Assembly: GCA_012295275.1 (NCBI GenBank)
Contig: CM022667.1
Coordinates: 21,064,910-21,128,909 of the forward strand
DNA: 64,000 bases
Reading direction: 5' to 3'
Source of the DNA: Chrysomallon squamiferum
Taxonomy: Eukaryota > Mollusca > Gastropoda > Neomphalida > Peltospiridae
A program made the translations under genes and the position numbers. Under the pieces are notes generated by a model. That model saw only the letters and a program-made list of their open reading frames with translations, did no database searches and was not told where the DNA came from. Shown one piece after another: positions 62,468 through 64,000 of the stretch. Position 1 is the first letter of the stretch; the number at the start of each line of letters is the position of its first letter.

Positions 62468-63739
62468 CACATGCACCACACCACACACACACCATACACA
62501 CACCACACACACCACACACACCACACACACACACACCACACACTCCCACACACACACACACCACACACACCACACACCACACACACACACTACACACATA
62601 CACACCACACACACCACACACACCACATCCACAACACCACACACACCACACACAACACACACACCACCACACACTCACACACACACCACACACCACACAC
62701 ACTCCACACACACACACACACCACACACACCACACATAACCACACACACCACACACACCACACACACCACACACCACACACACCACACACACCACACACA
62801 CCACACACTCCACACACACCACACACACACAACACCACACACACCACACACACCACACACCACACACACTGTACACTGCACACACACCACACAAACCACC
62901 ATACACACCACACACACACACACTACCACACACACACAACACCACACCACACCATGCAACACCACATACACACCACATGCACAACACCACACACACCACA
63001 TGCACACACCACACACTCCACACACACACACCACACACCACACACACACACACACACCACACACACACCACACACAAACACATGCACAACACCACACACA
63101 CACACACACACACACAACCACACACACACCACACACACCACACACACCACAACACACACACACCACATCACAACAACCACACACACACATGCACAACACC
63201 ACACACCACACACACACTCCACACACACCAACACACCACACACACACACACACATTCTACACACACCACACACTCCACACACACCCACACATAATACACA
63301 CACACACACACCACACACACCACACTCCACACACACACACACACCACATGAACAACTACACAAACACACCACACACACCACACACACCACATGAACAACT
63401 CCACACACACCACACACAACACCACACACTCCACACACACACATGCACACAACACACACAACTCCACACACACACACACCACACACACACACACCACACA
63501 CACCACACACACCACACACACCACACACACACCACACACACCACACACACACACCACACACACCACACACACACACCACACACACACCACAGTACACACA
63601 CCACACACTCCACCACACACACACAAACACACACACACACACCACACACACACCACACACACCATACACACACACACACACACACACACACTCCACACAC
63701 ACCACAGTCGCCACACAACCACACTCACCATACACACCA

Positions 63740-63792
<53 letters not shown>

Positions 63793-64000
63793 ACACACTC
63801 ACACACACACCACACACACAACTACACACACACACCACACCACAGAACACACACCACACCAACACTCCACACACACCACACACTCCAACACAGACCACAA
63901 TCACCCACACACACCACATACACACACACACACACACACACCACACACACACCACACACCACACACACCACACACACCACACACACACCCACACACACCA
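61401..64000. repeat. Loose (CA)n/(CACACC)n satellite to window end
   Basis: Continuation of the array in which the ATGCACAAC part becomes rare and CACACACCA and pure (CA)n runs dominate (for example about 62110-62135, 62240-62272 and 63747-63790). It runs past the right edge, so its full length is unknown. Confidence 0.95.

Noticed and set aside
60751-62586. 611-codon minus-strand Cys/Val/Trp frame
   Set aside because: Translation of (TG)n/GTGTGG satellite; no domain, no non-repetitive segment.

Overview
This is a window of an animal nuclear genome: AT-rich, with spliced genes on the minus strand, GT-AG introns of a few hundred bases, many (AAT/TTA)n, (TC)n and (CA)n microsatellites, decayed LINEs, and telomere-like TTAGGG stretches. 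The I-group LINE remnants, the TRIM-type gene with a filamin-like tail, and the style of the RPGRIP1L-like and HSPA14-like genes fit an invertebrate, plausibly a mollusc or another spiralian. The species cannot be fixed from sequence alone.

Layout. 1-4716 (minus): the first 14 coding exons of an RPGRIP1L-like ciliary transition-zone protein, reconstructed with every exon phase consistent (445 codons); the gene runs off the left edge. 7786-10815 (minus): a complete three-exon gene for an unrecognised 477-residue protein with a Cys-rich cluster. 11-15.6 kb: mostly non-coding. 15.66-16.66 kb: degenerate telomere-like repeats that switch from TTAGGG to CCCTAA orientation. 16.9-19.4 kb: six tandem copies of a unit that looks like a decayed exon with its splice sites on the minus strand. 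19.85-23.8 kb: a duplicated block with further exon-like copies. 24.77-25.84 kb: a foldback-like inverted repeat holding a 69-bp tandem array. 27.7-32.1 kb (minus): five exons of an HSPA14-like Hsp70 ATPase domain, with a plus-strand TSSK-like kinase N-lobe inside one intron. 34.0-35.1 kb: exon-like modules of unknown affiliation. 35.6-40.3 kb: decayed I-group LINE copies (endonuclease, reverse transcriptase, RNase H). 41.7-42.7 kb: a decayed tandem repeat. 44.0-48.66 kb (minus): a TRIM-type RING/B-box/coiled-coil gene with possible downstream exons. 51.2-54.2 kb: a 1.5-kb tandem duplication with repeated GGGCGTTTCT plus CACGTG modules, possibly alternative promoters or first exons. 56.86 and 57.99 kb: a hAT-type and a mariner-type MITE. 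59.18 kb to the end: a CA-rich satellite, first an ordered 21-bp repeat and then looser CA/CCA sequence.

The genes do not form an operon or an obvious pathway. RPGRIP1L is ciliary, the TSSK-like fragment belongs to a testis kinase family, HSPA14 is a ribosome-associated chaperone and the TRIM is a probable E3 ligase. The long open frames in the terminal satellite come from a repeat period divisible by three and a lack of stop codons, and are not genes.
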